Assembly (NCBI GenBank): GCA_964019695.1
Contig: OZ026522.1
Coordinates: forward strand, 57,312,811 to 57,376,810
Origin: Loripinus fragilis
Taxonomy: Eukaryota; Mollusca; Bivalvia; Lucinida; Lucinidae
DNA: 64,000 nt
Reading direction: 5' to 3'
In this document: positions 30,656-42,100 of the stretch, piece after piece
How the letters are laid out: every line of letters starts with the position of its first letter
How positions within the stretch are numbered: the stretch's first letter is position 1
Notes under the pieces: generated by a model
Seen by the model: only the letters and a program-made list of their open reading frames with translations
The model's database searches: none
What the model was told of the DNA's origin: nothing
Translations under genes and position numbers: made by a program

Positions 30656-32412
30656 GAGTCATAATTTATTTTCGTCGAAATTCTTGAGTTTTACAATTTA
30701 CCCGAAAACAGAACGTACCATGGCCCAACTCTTGCCCTAGAATGTTAAAACTAACTTTATTTAGCATGTTGATGTATTTGATTCTGATTCAAAGATGTTA
30801 TAAAGATATTATTTAAAGTTTAAAGTGTCCAAATCGACCCTTTTTCACTGTAGCCAGACAAGTTTACCGGTGTTTTCTGAAGCACAGAAGACACATAAGC
30901 TATTATTTTGCTAATTTCTTTTTGCTGATCATAGTTTCATGTTTTAGTGAGCATTTCAAAAATATAATACTGTGTTTTACTGACAACTAGATATCTAAAT
31001 CATCTGTCAAACTTTGAATACAGCCTTCCACTCACTCCTGTAACGAAAACCTATTCTACAAAAGTAATGTAACATCCCAAAGATATAATAGTTACTCCCC
31101 AACTCCATTTTGAAGAGTAGCCATTTCCTGTCAGCGTAAAAATTGAAACGAATAATATTTTCGATTATTTGACGTGAAATATCTATTTTTAGGTTTGCAG
31201 GTAGGTGCGTAATTTATGCATATGGTCCCTAATGTAACGGTGATATTTTGTTTGTCTGAAATACTTTTGTTGTTGGAGAATTTGGATACACATTGTCTTA
31301 GTGTATAGTTTCTTACTTTGGACCGTCTGGGATGTCAATGTATTCCTTATATGTTTATTTTCAGATTAACCATGAATATATCACTCATGTAACATTCACT
31401 ACTGTAACGTTACAGGAGGGATCAAAATGTTACGTGAGGGAAGAAATATTATTTAATGTTAAGCGTATAAAATTGTGAATTGTGTAAGCAACTAGCAGCT
31501 TAGAAATACATTTTTAATTATGTAAATATTCCAAACTTTTCAAAAATAAATATACGATATGTAATATATTAACTTAATTTCGTAATTTAGCAGTACAAAC
31601 ATGGGCAATGACTAAATATAGCAAAATTCACTCCTGTAACAAACAAATTCCTTCATGTAACATAATATTTTTGAACAAAGTTGAATTGCATTTTGTTAGA
31701 AGTGAATTTGTTTGTTCAATTCAAGTAAACATATTATTTGATATATTTGCGTTAATGTTTTGTCAATATAGATGTGTTTTTGTTTAATGCAAAAAAAAAT
31801 CCATATATTACGCTTGGTTTTTCCCTCCTGTAACAGAAAAAAATCACTCGTGTAAGTCACATTTCACTACTGTAACACATGTTTATCAAGTCTGTATGAG
31901 GAAACTCTTTAAGTAATTAGATCATATTATTACTGATTGAAAACATTACTTTATTGTCTTTATGAAAACAAACTAGAACTGGAGTTTATGTACTGCATTA
32001 CAAAAATATTTTTTTAAAAAATAATGTAATGCCGCCCAATAAAGGTAATTTATTCAAATAACAGGTTTGGATGAATAAATATAAAGGACATTGTATTTAG
32101 AGTAGGTCAATGTTATATTTTTCAATGCGTACATGTCTAAATATTAAAATAAACATCCAATCAAATGGTTAATATAAATGCATATGTTTAGAAATAAGAA
32201 AATATTATTGTTACAATAGGGAATAAATGGCATGACTTATCATCGTAAAAATATTTTTTCAAACAAAAATAAGATTCATTAAGCTGTATCTCGACTGATT
32301 TTATATAGCTATAACATCAAGCAACACAAAGAGAGAAGGAAAAATGAGATATAAATATGTTTATTTTTTCAACATTTCAAAGCCAAATTTCGACGAAAAT
32401 AAATTATGACTC
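30656..32412. mobile_element. 1.76-kb non-autonomous TIR element with repeated TGTAAC motifs
   Basis: GAGTCATAATTTATTTTCGT plus further bases at 30657-30682 recurs inverted at about 32386-32411 (about 27 bp, nearly perfect). ATAC flanks both ends and may be a 4-bp duplication. The AT-rich interior has no ORF but repeats CACTC/A-C/A-TGTAAC seven or eight times (31034, 31384, 31400, 31630, 31652, 31828, 31848, 31868). Confidence 0.65.
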
Positions 32413-33206
32413 ATACGTGTTTTGCGTGCCCAAAATCTTACTCTTCGATCTCTGAATTTAGAGGCCATCTAAACAAAAAACATGCCATGTAATGTTGTTA
32501 ACATAAGGTCCTCAATGCAGGTTTTCTTGTCTTTGGGGCAGAGGGTGCAAACAGCAAAGGCGCTGACCGGCGCGGGCCGATCTGCGCCTTTGTTATTCGC
32601 CTTTTGGAAAGCATCATATCTGAGTTTGCTTCAAGCGAAATTTTAATTTTCCAGCTAGTCACCGTAGCTGAGCAAGCTGGTTTGAATCTTAATAAGACCT
32701 TGTTTGTCGCATCGAGGCCCATATATTTTCTATTATTATATACGGCTATTCATGAACACTCCTATCCACTCTGGAAAATAACAAAGCATTATGTATCAAC
32801 TTTCCTAGAAAAACGTGTCCGGACACCCTGGAAAATCATATGACGAAACTGCAGATGCCAAAATATTAAGAACAGGGGCTTATATGTGTCCACCAGAGAT
32901 ACGAAATGTGCATGGTAAGCATAACTGTTTTGTAACCGCTAAACGGGAGTACTTTTACAAACAGAAAAGACCAGATTCAAAATTGAAAAGCAACATCATG
33001 CTGCATTTCACCAGGGTCTACACTGTTTGCTATGGTAAAAAAGAGCTCCAGATATATACAAAAATACAATATTTTAGAAAAGTTTACCTGACACACTTTT
33101 TTCCATACAATGGACTATCCCAAGTTCGTAATTGTTTTAAACCAGAAAGTAAAAATTCATTAATTATTATACAAAAGCTAAAGTTAAAGAGGATGAGCTG
33201 CGAACT
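32413..33206. repeat. Non-coding stretch with interspersed repeat family A, copy 4
   Basis: 32513-32728 matches 1531-1737 (CTTTGTTATTCGCCTTTTGG, GCGAAATTTTAATTTTCCAG, CGTAGCTGAG). The ORF at 32815-33219 has no recognisable domain and partly overlaps the SINE. Confidence 0.5.
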
Positions 33207-33400
33207 TTGTTTGGTTTGATTCTTTAAGTCCCATCAACACTTTCAGTTATCTACGGACGGATCTTCCTGGGTTGAACCAGTACTAAGCTAGGATTAATGT
33301 TCTTACTCAAGGACATAACACAGTGACGCCGGTGAGGTTCGAACCCGCGGCACCCCGTAGTCTCGGTTCAAACACTCTACCACTGACCCACTGCGCTCCC
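33207..33400 (-). mobile_element. tRNA-derived SINE, copy 3 (minus strand)
   Basis: Complement of the family at 19012, with B box GGTTCGAACC and A box near 33390. The 14-bp flanking duplication ATGAGCTGCRAACT lies at 33193-33206 and 33401-33414, with one mismatch. Confidence 0.9.
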
Positions 33401-33638
33401 ATGAGCTGCAAACTAACAAAGAAGTGCAGGACATAGCATCGTCAGAGCTCTCATTTACTGCTGATTGGCAGTCCTGAACCCCTAATTTTGTAGCTGGGAC
33501 TCTCATTTTTGAAGAAGGCTAAATTCTTTAGTATGGCGGCACTCCCACTTTTTGCAAAGAGTGCTATGGAACTATTCATATGTATACAAATATATGAGTA
33601 CCCCACCCCCTAGAATCAGCCTCTCGGAACTATGGGGG

Positions 33639-33788
33639 CATGCACGGATCCGGGACCTCCTCTCTATAACTGTAAAATGTAAAATATTAAAGTTGAGTAC
33701 TAAATAATGTCAGGGTTGTATTCAGACAGCCCACCTCCCCCCCCCCCCCCCCCAAAAAAAAAATAATAATAATCCTGGATCCGCGTAT
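33639..33788. repeat. C-rich MITE, partial copy 4
   Basis: Ends in CCTGGATCCGCGTAT after a C run; the other end carries CACGGATCCGGGAC. Confidence 0.5.
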
Positions 33789-34339
33789 TAGAGACTGACT
33801 ATTAATGCATTGATTCCCTGCATGGACCTCCTTTTAATCAAATACATGTAACAGCCTGTATCACAAAAATGTACAAATAACACCAATAAATCTTGAGCTT
33901 GCAGCATTTCAAAAACATGGGAGTCCCAGGATTTCTTTCTTTCTTATAGTACTGACACGATCAAATTTTGATCATTACACCAGGGAGTGCGGTTTTGGAA
34001 TTTTGAAGAAAAAAAACAAAACATGTAGTTCGTCCAACAGCTTGGCGACCACTTTCGGGTCAGCTGTTATGTCCCCCATGGGAGAGAACGGATTAGCCCC
34101 TTTAGAGGGCGGATCAGAGTCGCCTTCGCCTGTGAAGGCTGATTGAACTGCCTATAGCATATATTGGCTTTTTCCTTTGTATTTGTCTTAAGAATTCCAT
34201 TTTCTGTGAGTGATGCGATCCCAAACGCATCTTTTTAAGAGATTCGACAAATGACCATTTTTTTTAAATCTTTATTATGTCTCCCTGTACTAAAATGAGC
34301 AGGGGTGTCCAGGGGATTTTGTCGTACACTTACACAAAG

Positions 34340-34442
34340 TAAGTAAGGGTGCAAAGATCAGGAATCCAGTGGGACAGTGATAAACTAACAGTTAGACACC
34401 ACAAACGAGAGTCAAGAGGTCAGCCCTTTCCCAGCAGGTGAA
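34340..34442 (-). mobile_element. Penelope-like element 3' end, fragment
   Basis: The complement of the UTR end found at 45400-45500 and 52380-52492 (AGTAAGGGTGCAAAGATCAG, AGCCCTTTCCCAGCAGGTGA). Confidence 0.6.
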
Positions 34443-34541
34443 TCATTAAAGCCAAATGCTATTAACCATTGGTTGGTTGCAGTTAGGTCGCACCTATTTC
34501 ATATTAACCAATATAACCTTGCATTCTTTTTGTGGGACATA

Positions 34542-34594
34542 GGCAAACAGTGCAGACCCCAATGTGGCGTCAGATCACGGTCTCCACTGTTTGC
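34542..34594. repeat. GCAAACAGT hairpin MITE, copy 7
   Basis: GCAAACAGTGCAGACC with ACTGTTTGC at the other end. Confidence 0.55.
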
Positions 34595-34704
34595 TTACAG
34601 AATGTTCAATTAAAATTTGAATAAACCTATAAAATACTACCCAACAACCCTTAAAAATGGAAATGGACTGTTCCAATTGATAATAGTAGAAAATTCAATT
34701 TTGC

Positions 34705-34900
34705 TAACAGGCCTCCAGATAAGAGTGCTTATTGAAAAATTATTTTCTTCAATTCTCATCCAAAACATATGTTGTGCGTACTCAAAAGAACTGTCTCATT
34801 GAGACTGTTCTTTTGAGCACCCAAAACATATGATTAAATAGATGGGTAAGAAAATAATTACAATTTTACGCTTATATAATTTCCTTATCTGGATCTATGG
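34705..34900. mobile_element. Palindromic MITE family H, copy G
   Basis: The only copy outside the tetraspanin gene: ends CCAGATAAG and CTTATCTGG, central hairpin 34778-34820 on CAAAAGAACTGTCTCA. Confidence 0.75.
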
Positions 34901-35128
34901 GCTGAAATGGGTTAAACACGTCCTCCATGGGCGAATTACGTTTGAGCGGAAAGCATACCGTGACGGAGTATGAAATCAGCGGAGAACCATACAGTCAGAA
35001 GAACGGATAGATAAAACATTCAAAGGAGCCAATTTTCCAGGTTATGACCATTTAATAAGTATTCGCTCAGTTGTATTACCTGTAATGGCCAACATTGCTC
35101 AGTCCTTAATAGGTGATTTGGAGCGCAT

Positions 35129-35341
35129 TACAGTGGCGAACCCCAGGGGAGTTCAGGGGGTTCGCCCCACTCTTCCCGCTATTACATATTCTATGAAAAT
35201 GAAAAAAATTGGTCTCGATGAGACCAAATTATTTCATTTTCATAGAAAATTTAAGATAAATGAGATCAAATCCACAAACCGAAACCAACATCTTTTATAC
35301 AAATGAACCCCCTTTCCAGGAATGCTTGATCCGCCCCTGCA
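35129..35341. mobile_element. G/C-end MITE with GGTCTC hairpin, copy 2
   Basis: Long hairpin 35188-35252 with arms meeting at GGTCTCGATGAGACC; outer parts carry GGGGG and CCCCC-rich ends and CTTGATCCGCCC. Confidence 0.55.
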
Positions 35342-36344
35342 TCAGGATGTTTACCTGGAAAATCCGCTCCTTTCATTGATTTAAACAGCAGCTCTTTTTG
35401 CCTTATGGTTCTCCGCTCTTTCGTAAAAATGCATCTGCTCTTTCGTATTATGGATCCGCTAAAACGTAAATCTCCCGTCTCCCATACAGGAATGCTTCCA
35501 TGGCGATCATTAACAATATGGCTAAGCAAATTTGATGTGTCAAACACATGGTTGCCAGAGAACATGGTTAATTGCGGCTAAGAAAACTTTTAAAATCTTC
35601 TCTTGAACTGCAATAAAAATTATTTGTCATCGGTGGTCAGTGGGTGACCTACAAGTTTGATCTGTCAAAACAAATTGCTATGAGGGGGCGGGTTCCAGAG
35701 TTATTCTCATAGAATGACAGTGTGCAACATTGAACTTCATTCACCTATAGGAAGATTGGATACAGGATCGGCCTTAAGGCTGACCCAAGGAGCTCGCAGG
35801 AGTATCTGGTCCGAATAACACTGGGGTTGGATCTGAGGCTTGGCCACCTAAAACAACTTGTTGAGCCTGCACAATTGACGTACGATTCTTCTTCCCGTTA
35901 AAGTGCCAAACCGGTGAAACCAGCATTGTCACACTTTTGATTAAAACTTCATGGCGAGTGGCCCAAGACTGGCTAAAAGCAGGGTTTAAACATCTTAGAA
36001 GTCTAGTAGGGTCGTGTGGCGGTGACATCTCGCCTTTTGAAAAGTTCTACACCTGAACACCACGACAGCTATGCCCAGAGAACCATTCAAAATGCTTAAA
36101 GAGGCATGTGTGAAACACGGCCAAGGAGACTTTTTCGAAATAAAAATTTTCAGAATATGTAAACGGTCAAAATGAAAGCTTTGAACTACCTCGGACCCAG
36201 CATGTGTACTGGGTCCGAGGAACTACTATACAAAGATATAGTGGAACTCTGAAAGAGATGCCCTACTCTGATATAGATGGAAATGAATTAAATGGTTATA
36301 AAATGATTTTTTTCTACCACAAAAGAAAAGTTTTTGAATATATT
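35342..36344. other. No gene recognised; hairpin at 36188-36220
   Basis: The hairpin CTCGGACCCAG..CTGGGTCCGAG recurs at 53744-53773 and in half form near 26355. The ORF at 35774-36028 on the minus strand shows no known motif. Confidence 0.4.
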
Positions 36345-36612
36345 TCACTGATTTGGCCATTTCTTTTTAAATTACTGATTTTTTTGCCTATATTTTACTC
36401 AGTATCCAATTTTTGGGCTTGAAGTTTACTGATTACGATTTTTGGGGCTAACATTTACTGATTAACGATTTTGGGCCTTAAATTTACTTATTACCGATTT
36501 TTGGGCCTACATTTTACTGATTAACGATTTTTGGGCCTAGTTTTTACTGATTACCGATTTTTTGGCCTAAATTTTACTGATTTTCGATTTTTAGGCCTAA
36601 AAAGTTTACTGA
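36345..36612 (+). repeat. ~30-bp tandem repeat, about nine copies
   Basis: Unit resembles GATTTTTGGGCCTAAATTTT followed by ACTGATTAC. Copies are most regular at 36400-36600. Confidence 0.8.
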
Positions 36613-38360
36613 TTTCAGAGGTACCCCAATGAGACCCTCATATATACGAGGGGAGTTCGAATATGAATGCAATCAGCTTCATAACTTTCTTCACATAATA
36701 TGTTATGACAAAAAGTTATACGTTTCTATAAAAAAAACTAAATGCCGCCTTTAACTCCTTGGTCTCGAGTCAAGCACTCTACCACTCAGCAGATTTGATG
36801 TCGCATCAATGTCTGAGCCGAAAATATAAATGTAGGCTATTTTTAATGAAATATATGTTTAAAGAATGAGAAAAAAACAAAGGTGTCCTCGCCGTAAGCA
36901 GATTGGGGAAAACCATATTCACAATTGTCATTTCGAGAGGTATATCGTCGGATACGTTTGCAAATCAAGTTGTATGGCTCCGCTCGCGCGTCGTCGTAAA
37001 ACTAAACTTTTCCAACCGTTTAGCCGATGATGGACCACCTCAAATGAAAATTTTGAATGCAGTTATCCCCTGCCTCAGTGCCTCTGTAGACCTACATTTT
37101 TAGTTGATGACCCAAATACCACAAAAAGCGGGCCACCATCAGTACGCTGGCGTGCCGATGATGGCCCAACATTGAATGCTGGCTTCCTAGCTTTTTTTTT
37201 ATTTTTCAGAGAACCGGACCAGTATTACTAGGAAACCCTATTTCAGGGGGATCTGGACCCCCCCCCCCCACTCTGGATCCGCGAATGCCACAATCACACA
37301 TTGTAGACCAACTCACGGCACCATGAGAAAGATGCACATAACACTGACAGCTATAAACATGTACAAGAGGTGTTTCATGTTTATTTTAACAAATTTGAAA
37401 ATGCCGTTACTCATTTATTTCTATAATTGATTTCTATGGGTTAGTCTGATCTCCAGGAATACGCAGTCATAAAAACAGTTCTTAATTTTTATTTTCTGGT
37501 CTGAAGATGAGTAGTCAAATTTTAAGCTTTTAAAAATGCTGTCTGAAACGAAATGTAACGTTACTAAATCTTTCTCGAACAATTTCTCTAAAAGATATGA
37601 TTTTTTTTTCATGGAACCTTTTATATATATTGTACGCATGTATACTTGTTCTGTTAGAAAATAAAGCATTCCAGTTAGATATTGACTTTTCGGAAGCAAC
37701 TTGAACATCAAATTTTAGGGTTTACAGTTTCCATAGCAACACTAAATTGTATGCAAAAAACTCAAATGCAATATTTGGTGATCAGTTTTATCGGCAATAG
37801 ATACTTGAAATATCTAAGAAATTGAGTCGGCTGTGAGTTATGAGAATTGTTTTTTCAAAATTCTTCCAAGACACATTTTATGCATACCCATTTGGGCACT
37901 TGTATGGAAGAACTTAGTAAGCCCAGTTTCCAAGCAAACACAGACACACATAGATTGTTTCTCATTTAGATAATACACTGAATGTTCCTCTAAACTTAAA
38001 TGAAAATTTCACACTTAAATACGTATTTCCTAGAAGATACACCCGTTTTAGCTCTTAAAACAACTTAAAGGGGTTGGGAAGTATTTAGGGCCGCTGTAGT
38101 ATGGCTATGGTTTAAATTGCCATCTTGTCCATTTGGCAATACCAGGGACACGTCCGTTATGCACGAAAAAGCAAAATTTGTTTCTTTTATTTATTTATAT
38201 GCAACCACAAAAAGTGAAATTTAAATCTGTTGAAATAAACATGAAACAGGCCTTGTACATGACATCTAGAAGGCATTTGAAAGTTAAGCAACCAGCTCTT
38301 TCTTCCCCAGCGAGATGATTACAAAACTAAAAAGGACACAAAGTACTACACAACAAAAAA
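36613..38360. other. No gene; repeat fragments
   Basis: 36758-36790 is a minus-strand fragment of the tRNA-derived SINE (TCTCGAGTCAAGCACTCTAC). 37246-37290 is a C-rich MITE end (CTCTGGATCCGCGAATG). Nothing else recognised; ORFs of 60-96 codons here lack domains. Confidence 0.4.
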
Positions 38361-38364
38361 AGGA

Positions 38365-38735
38365 ACAAACATGGTCGTGTTGCATATCAAATTTAAGGGA
38401 ATCACGAATTCAGCAACATAGTAGCAAATATTTTGCCCAAAGACCCCCTCCCCCCCCCCCCACACACACACACTCCGACGCTGGGGGTTGGGTCAAAAGG
38501 TCAAAATTCAACTATTTCAGAACATGGGCATGTTGCATATCAAATTAAAGGGAATGGAGCATAGAGTATATTCTCTCCACACACACACCCTCAACCTGTG
38601 GTTGCAATAAAAGCTAAAAACAATCTGAATGTGGTCATGTTGCATATCTAGGGGAAAGAAGTATAGACCAACATAGATGTAAACACTTTGACCTTTCACA
38701 CACCCCTGACCCTGGGTCAGGTTGAAGTCAGATAT
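38365..38735 (+). repeat. Degenerate ~140-bp tandem repeat, three units
   Basis: CATGTTGCATATCAAATTAA or close variants recur at about 38375, 38525 and 38636, each followed by a CA/C-rich tract. Confidence 0.6.
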
Positions 38736-39185
38736 TGAAATTGTACAGATAAGTTTATTTTTATTGAACTGACCGATGAAAACTAGTTGATAGGCTTTTA
38801 TCTTTAATCTGTATTATACCCAAGATGAACTTAGGGGCTGGAAAAACGGGGTTTATGTTTTGTGATTTATAAGTTTCTCTAAAAAGACCTTCGTTGGGAT
38901 ATAGATTTGACAAATTTGCCTTGTTTGACTACAGTTTTGCCAGGCGACACATCCGATTCTCGGAGTTTTAGTGTGTGTTTTTATTAACTTGAATATCGAG
39001 TAGTTGATTCTGAAAATAACTATTTTTTTATAGCAAGATTGGCTCATGGTAGGGTAAGTGCAGGCTCCGCCAAGAGTGTGACTTGATTTATTTGCCATAG
39101 ATACAGGATTGAGTTGCGATTCCGACTGCTATTTTTGCATTTTTTTCTCCTTTTTTTCTTCATCCCTGTCGGTTGAATGGACTAC

Positions 39186-42100
39186 AGTGAGCCACTTTAG
39201 TTACGCACCACCTTTTCAGGGCCCACATCTTTTGACAAAAATGCTGGAATCAAACATTCTCTATGCTCATTGACTTATTGACATTTTATCTGTTTGATGA
39301 CATAGAAACAATATCAAAATCACTCATGCGAATCATTCTGCAACGTCAAAAGCAATTTTGACAAAAATGCTCGTGCAAAATGAATGTCTATATTTTTTAT
39401 TTGCGTTTTGCGCTAGAAATTATCCATGGTGATCGTTGTAACAGAAAAACACCCAAAACAATTGCTCTATTCAAGTAAAATCCCCTTTTTCGGTCGTTGA
39501 AGTTTGTAGCGTTGTTACTTTTTGAAGAAATTCTCGTTTTGACGTCATATTAACGTCAGTTACAATAATCAAACAGGTTTTCCTTCGCAAATTGTTTTGT
39601 TATGCGCCACTTGTTGACATAGAAGTATCTAAACACTCATTGACACGTCTTATAGCCTTGGTAGTAGTGACGTCATCACTAACGTCAACACATTGACGTC
39701 AATTAATCCATTTATTTTTTTACGAAAATAAACGGCGGATACATGGTTGTTTAAAATGAAATAAAAAAAAGTGTTTTGATAACTAGTTTACTCAGGATCA
39801 TACGAATTTTTAACTAACTTAAAAAAAGTAAAAAAATAACTTTTTTCAAACCTTGGTCAGCTGGGAACCAAAATAGTAAAACGTTTAAAAAACTGACTAA
39901 GTTAAAAAAAACGCATTCCAGTCTTCATAGGCCACTGGCTGGATATGGTTTACCTCCCCCAGAGGGAATTTTTAGACCATATTTTTCTTGAAGCCCATTG
40001 TCTTGCAAGGATTTTGCAACATGTTAGCCCTCTGACAATGGCAGCGTTAAGCTGTAACAGCCTGTTACGTACGTTACCATACAAAATATTTTATAATTAA
40101 ACTTCTCTTTAAGACTTCAGAAAAGTGCAAAAGATAAGGTAAGATTTGTTATATATTCTAAGTAAGCTGTTCCTGGGCCACAGATATTGACATTTGAAAA
40201 CTAATATAGTCACCCCCGATGTAGTATACATTACATTTTTTCACTGAATCCCCTTTTAAATGATAAAAGAATCTAATATAGTTTGTCTTAAATTATATTG
40301 AAACCAGTTTATGTTCATTAATTTGGTATTATATTAAAGATTTTTTATTAACCTTTTCAAAACTGCAAGCATTACGTTTCTATCTTAAACATGGTAGCCC
40401 CATATCACACAAAAATGTAAAATGTGATTCTCTAGGCCTTGCGCTGGCTATAGACCCCACCACCCCCAAGGGGAATTTTGTTGACTATGCTTCCCAGATA
40501 CTACATTATATAAGCCACAAACTGAAATATGTTAGCCCCCTGAGAGTGGCAGCGTTAGCGGGTAACATTATGTTACGTACGTTACCGGCAAATTACCATT
40601 AAATTTTCCTGATAATGTCTCCAACATGACATATTCACACTTTTTTTAAGTCTGGCACAGGTTTAAGAACTTCTTATAACACAGTTACATAATTTTAGCA
40701 TTTATTTTATAAGTGTCTGGAGTTTTTACCGTTGTATATGTTACTTAGTGCTTCATATGTTATTTCCAAATATCAGTATGGCAGGTATTGACTTTACATG
40801 TATTACATCCGTCAGTGAATATAGCAAATCTCGAAGGCTGCTATTAAAATGGATTTAAGTTCCTTATTAAGGTGTCTTACACTATTTTTCAGCCCAGGTT
40901 ACATACGTTACTCTCTGAATACCATTAAACGTTCGAGATATGGTCTCCAACACGACCTGCTTGTACTTATTTGCATGCTGGCACAGGTCCATGTACTTCT
41001 TTTTACTCTGTTTGCTGAGGAAGTAACTCAAAACATAAACTTCCATAAACCCTCTTTTCTTTTATAGAGACATCAAATATAGTTAACATAATACTCATGG
41101 AAAGTTTGTAACATATGGTACAATGTGCGAGTAACAACTTAAAAGATCAAAGAAAACCCATCAGGTAGAAGTTATAGAGCCTTTTCTTGCCAAGCTAGCA
41201 ACTCTTCGTATATTATCCAAGGGTTTAAAGAATTTTCAAATACAGCATATTAATCCTCTATGATATTCATCTTGCAAGGGATTTTGCAATATGCTAGCAC
41301 TCTGGTAATGACACCATTACCTTGTAACAGCCAATTACATACATCACCCATCAACATCTTAATTTTAGCAAATGACATGACTTCTAAAAAGTGCAAACCA
41401 TAAGGGAAGATTTCCAAATTGGCTATATCATCAAAGTAAACTAGTTTTGCATCACAGATAAGGACCTTTAAAAACAAATATGCACCCCAAAGTGTTGTGT
41501 ATGTTACATTTTTTCATTATTCCTATATAAATAGTTTATGAAACATATAGTTTGATATTTTTTTTAATGTGAATGTGTTTATTAATTCATTTTGTATTAA
41601 AGAATGTTTATGTACCTTTTGGAAACTGCAAATATTATGTTTCTATCTTTTATAAGGTTTAAGTTGTTGAGTTTTGAATACGGTAACCCCATATCACACA
41701 AAATGTTAAATATAATTCTGTGGCTCTTTTGTTAGGGTACAATCAAGCTTTCTTTCACACAGAGGTATTGGATTTCCTTCCCATTAATTTTCTGCACATT
41801 TTGTTCATATCTGGAAAGCCTCACTTGTTTTCATGGGAAAGACTTGATAGTTCAATCTTCGTATGTACATCTAAAGGACAGAACAGCAGGGTGGAGGTAA
41901 GCTCATGTTCATGCCATTTGAAATAGTCAGTATATGTGTATAGCTTTGATACTTTTTTCAGAAACATGTCGTACTGCAGCTTATTCACATTTACATAAAT
42001 AGCACATGTCAGGGCTTCATGTCACTGATGAGTGCTTAGAGCAATTCTTCGTTTGTTTCCCCACCCTGCTTAGAATGTTGATGAACTAGTGGGGGAGGGG

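Noticed and set aside
32815..33219. 134-codon plus-strand ORF as a host gene
   Set aside because: No domain, and its end runs to the edge of a minus-strand SINE and its target duplication.
35774..36028. 84-codon minus-strand ORF
   Set aside because: No recognisable motif and average length for random ORFs in this DNA.
42015..42060. CTGATGA followed by hairpin as a hammerhead
   Set aside because: No GAAA box and no stem I or III pairing.
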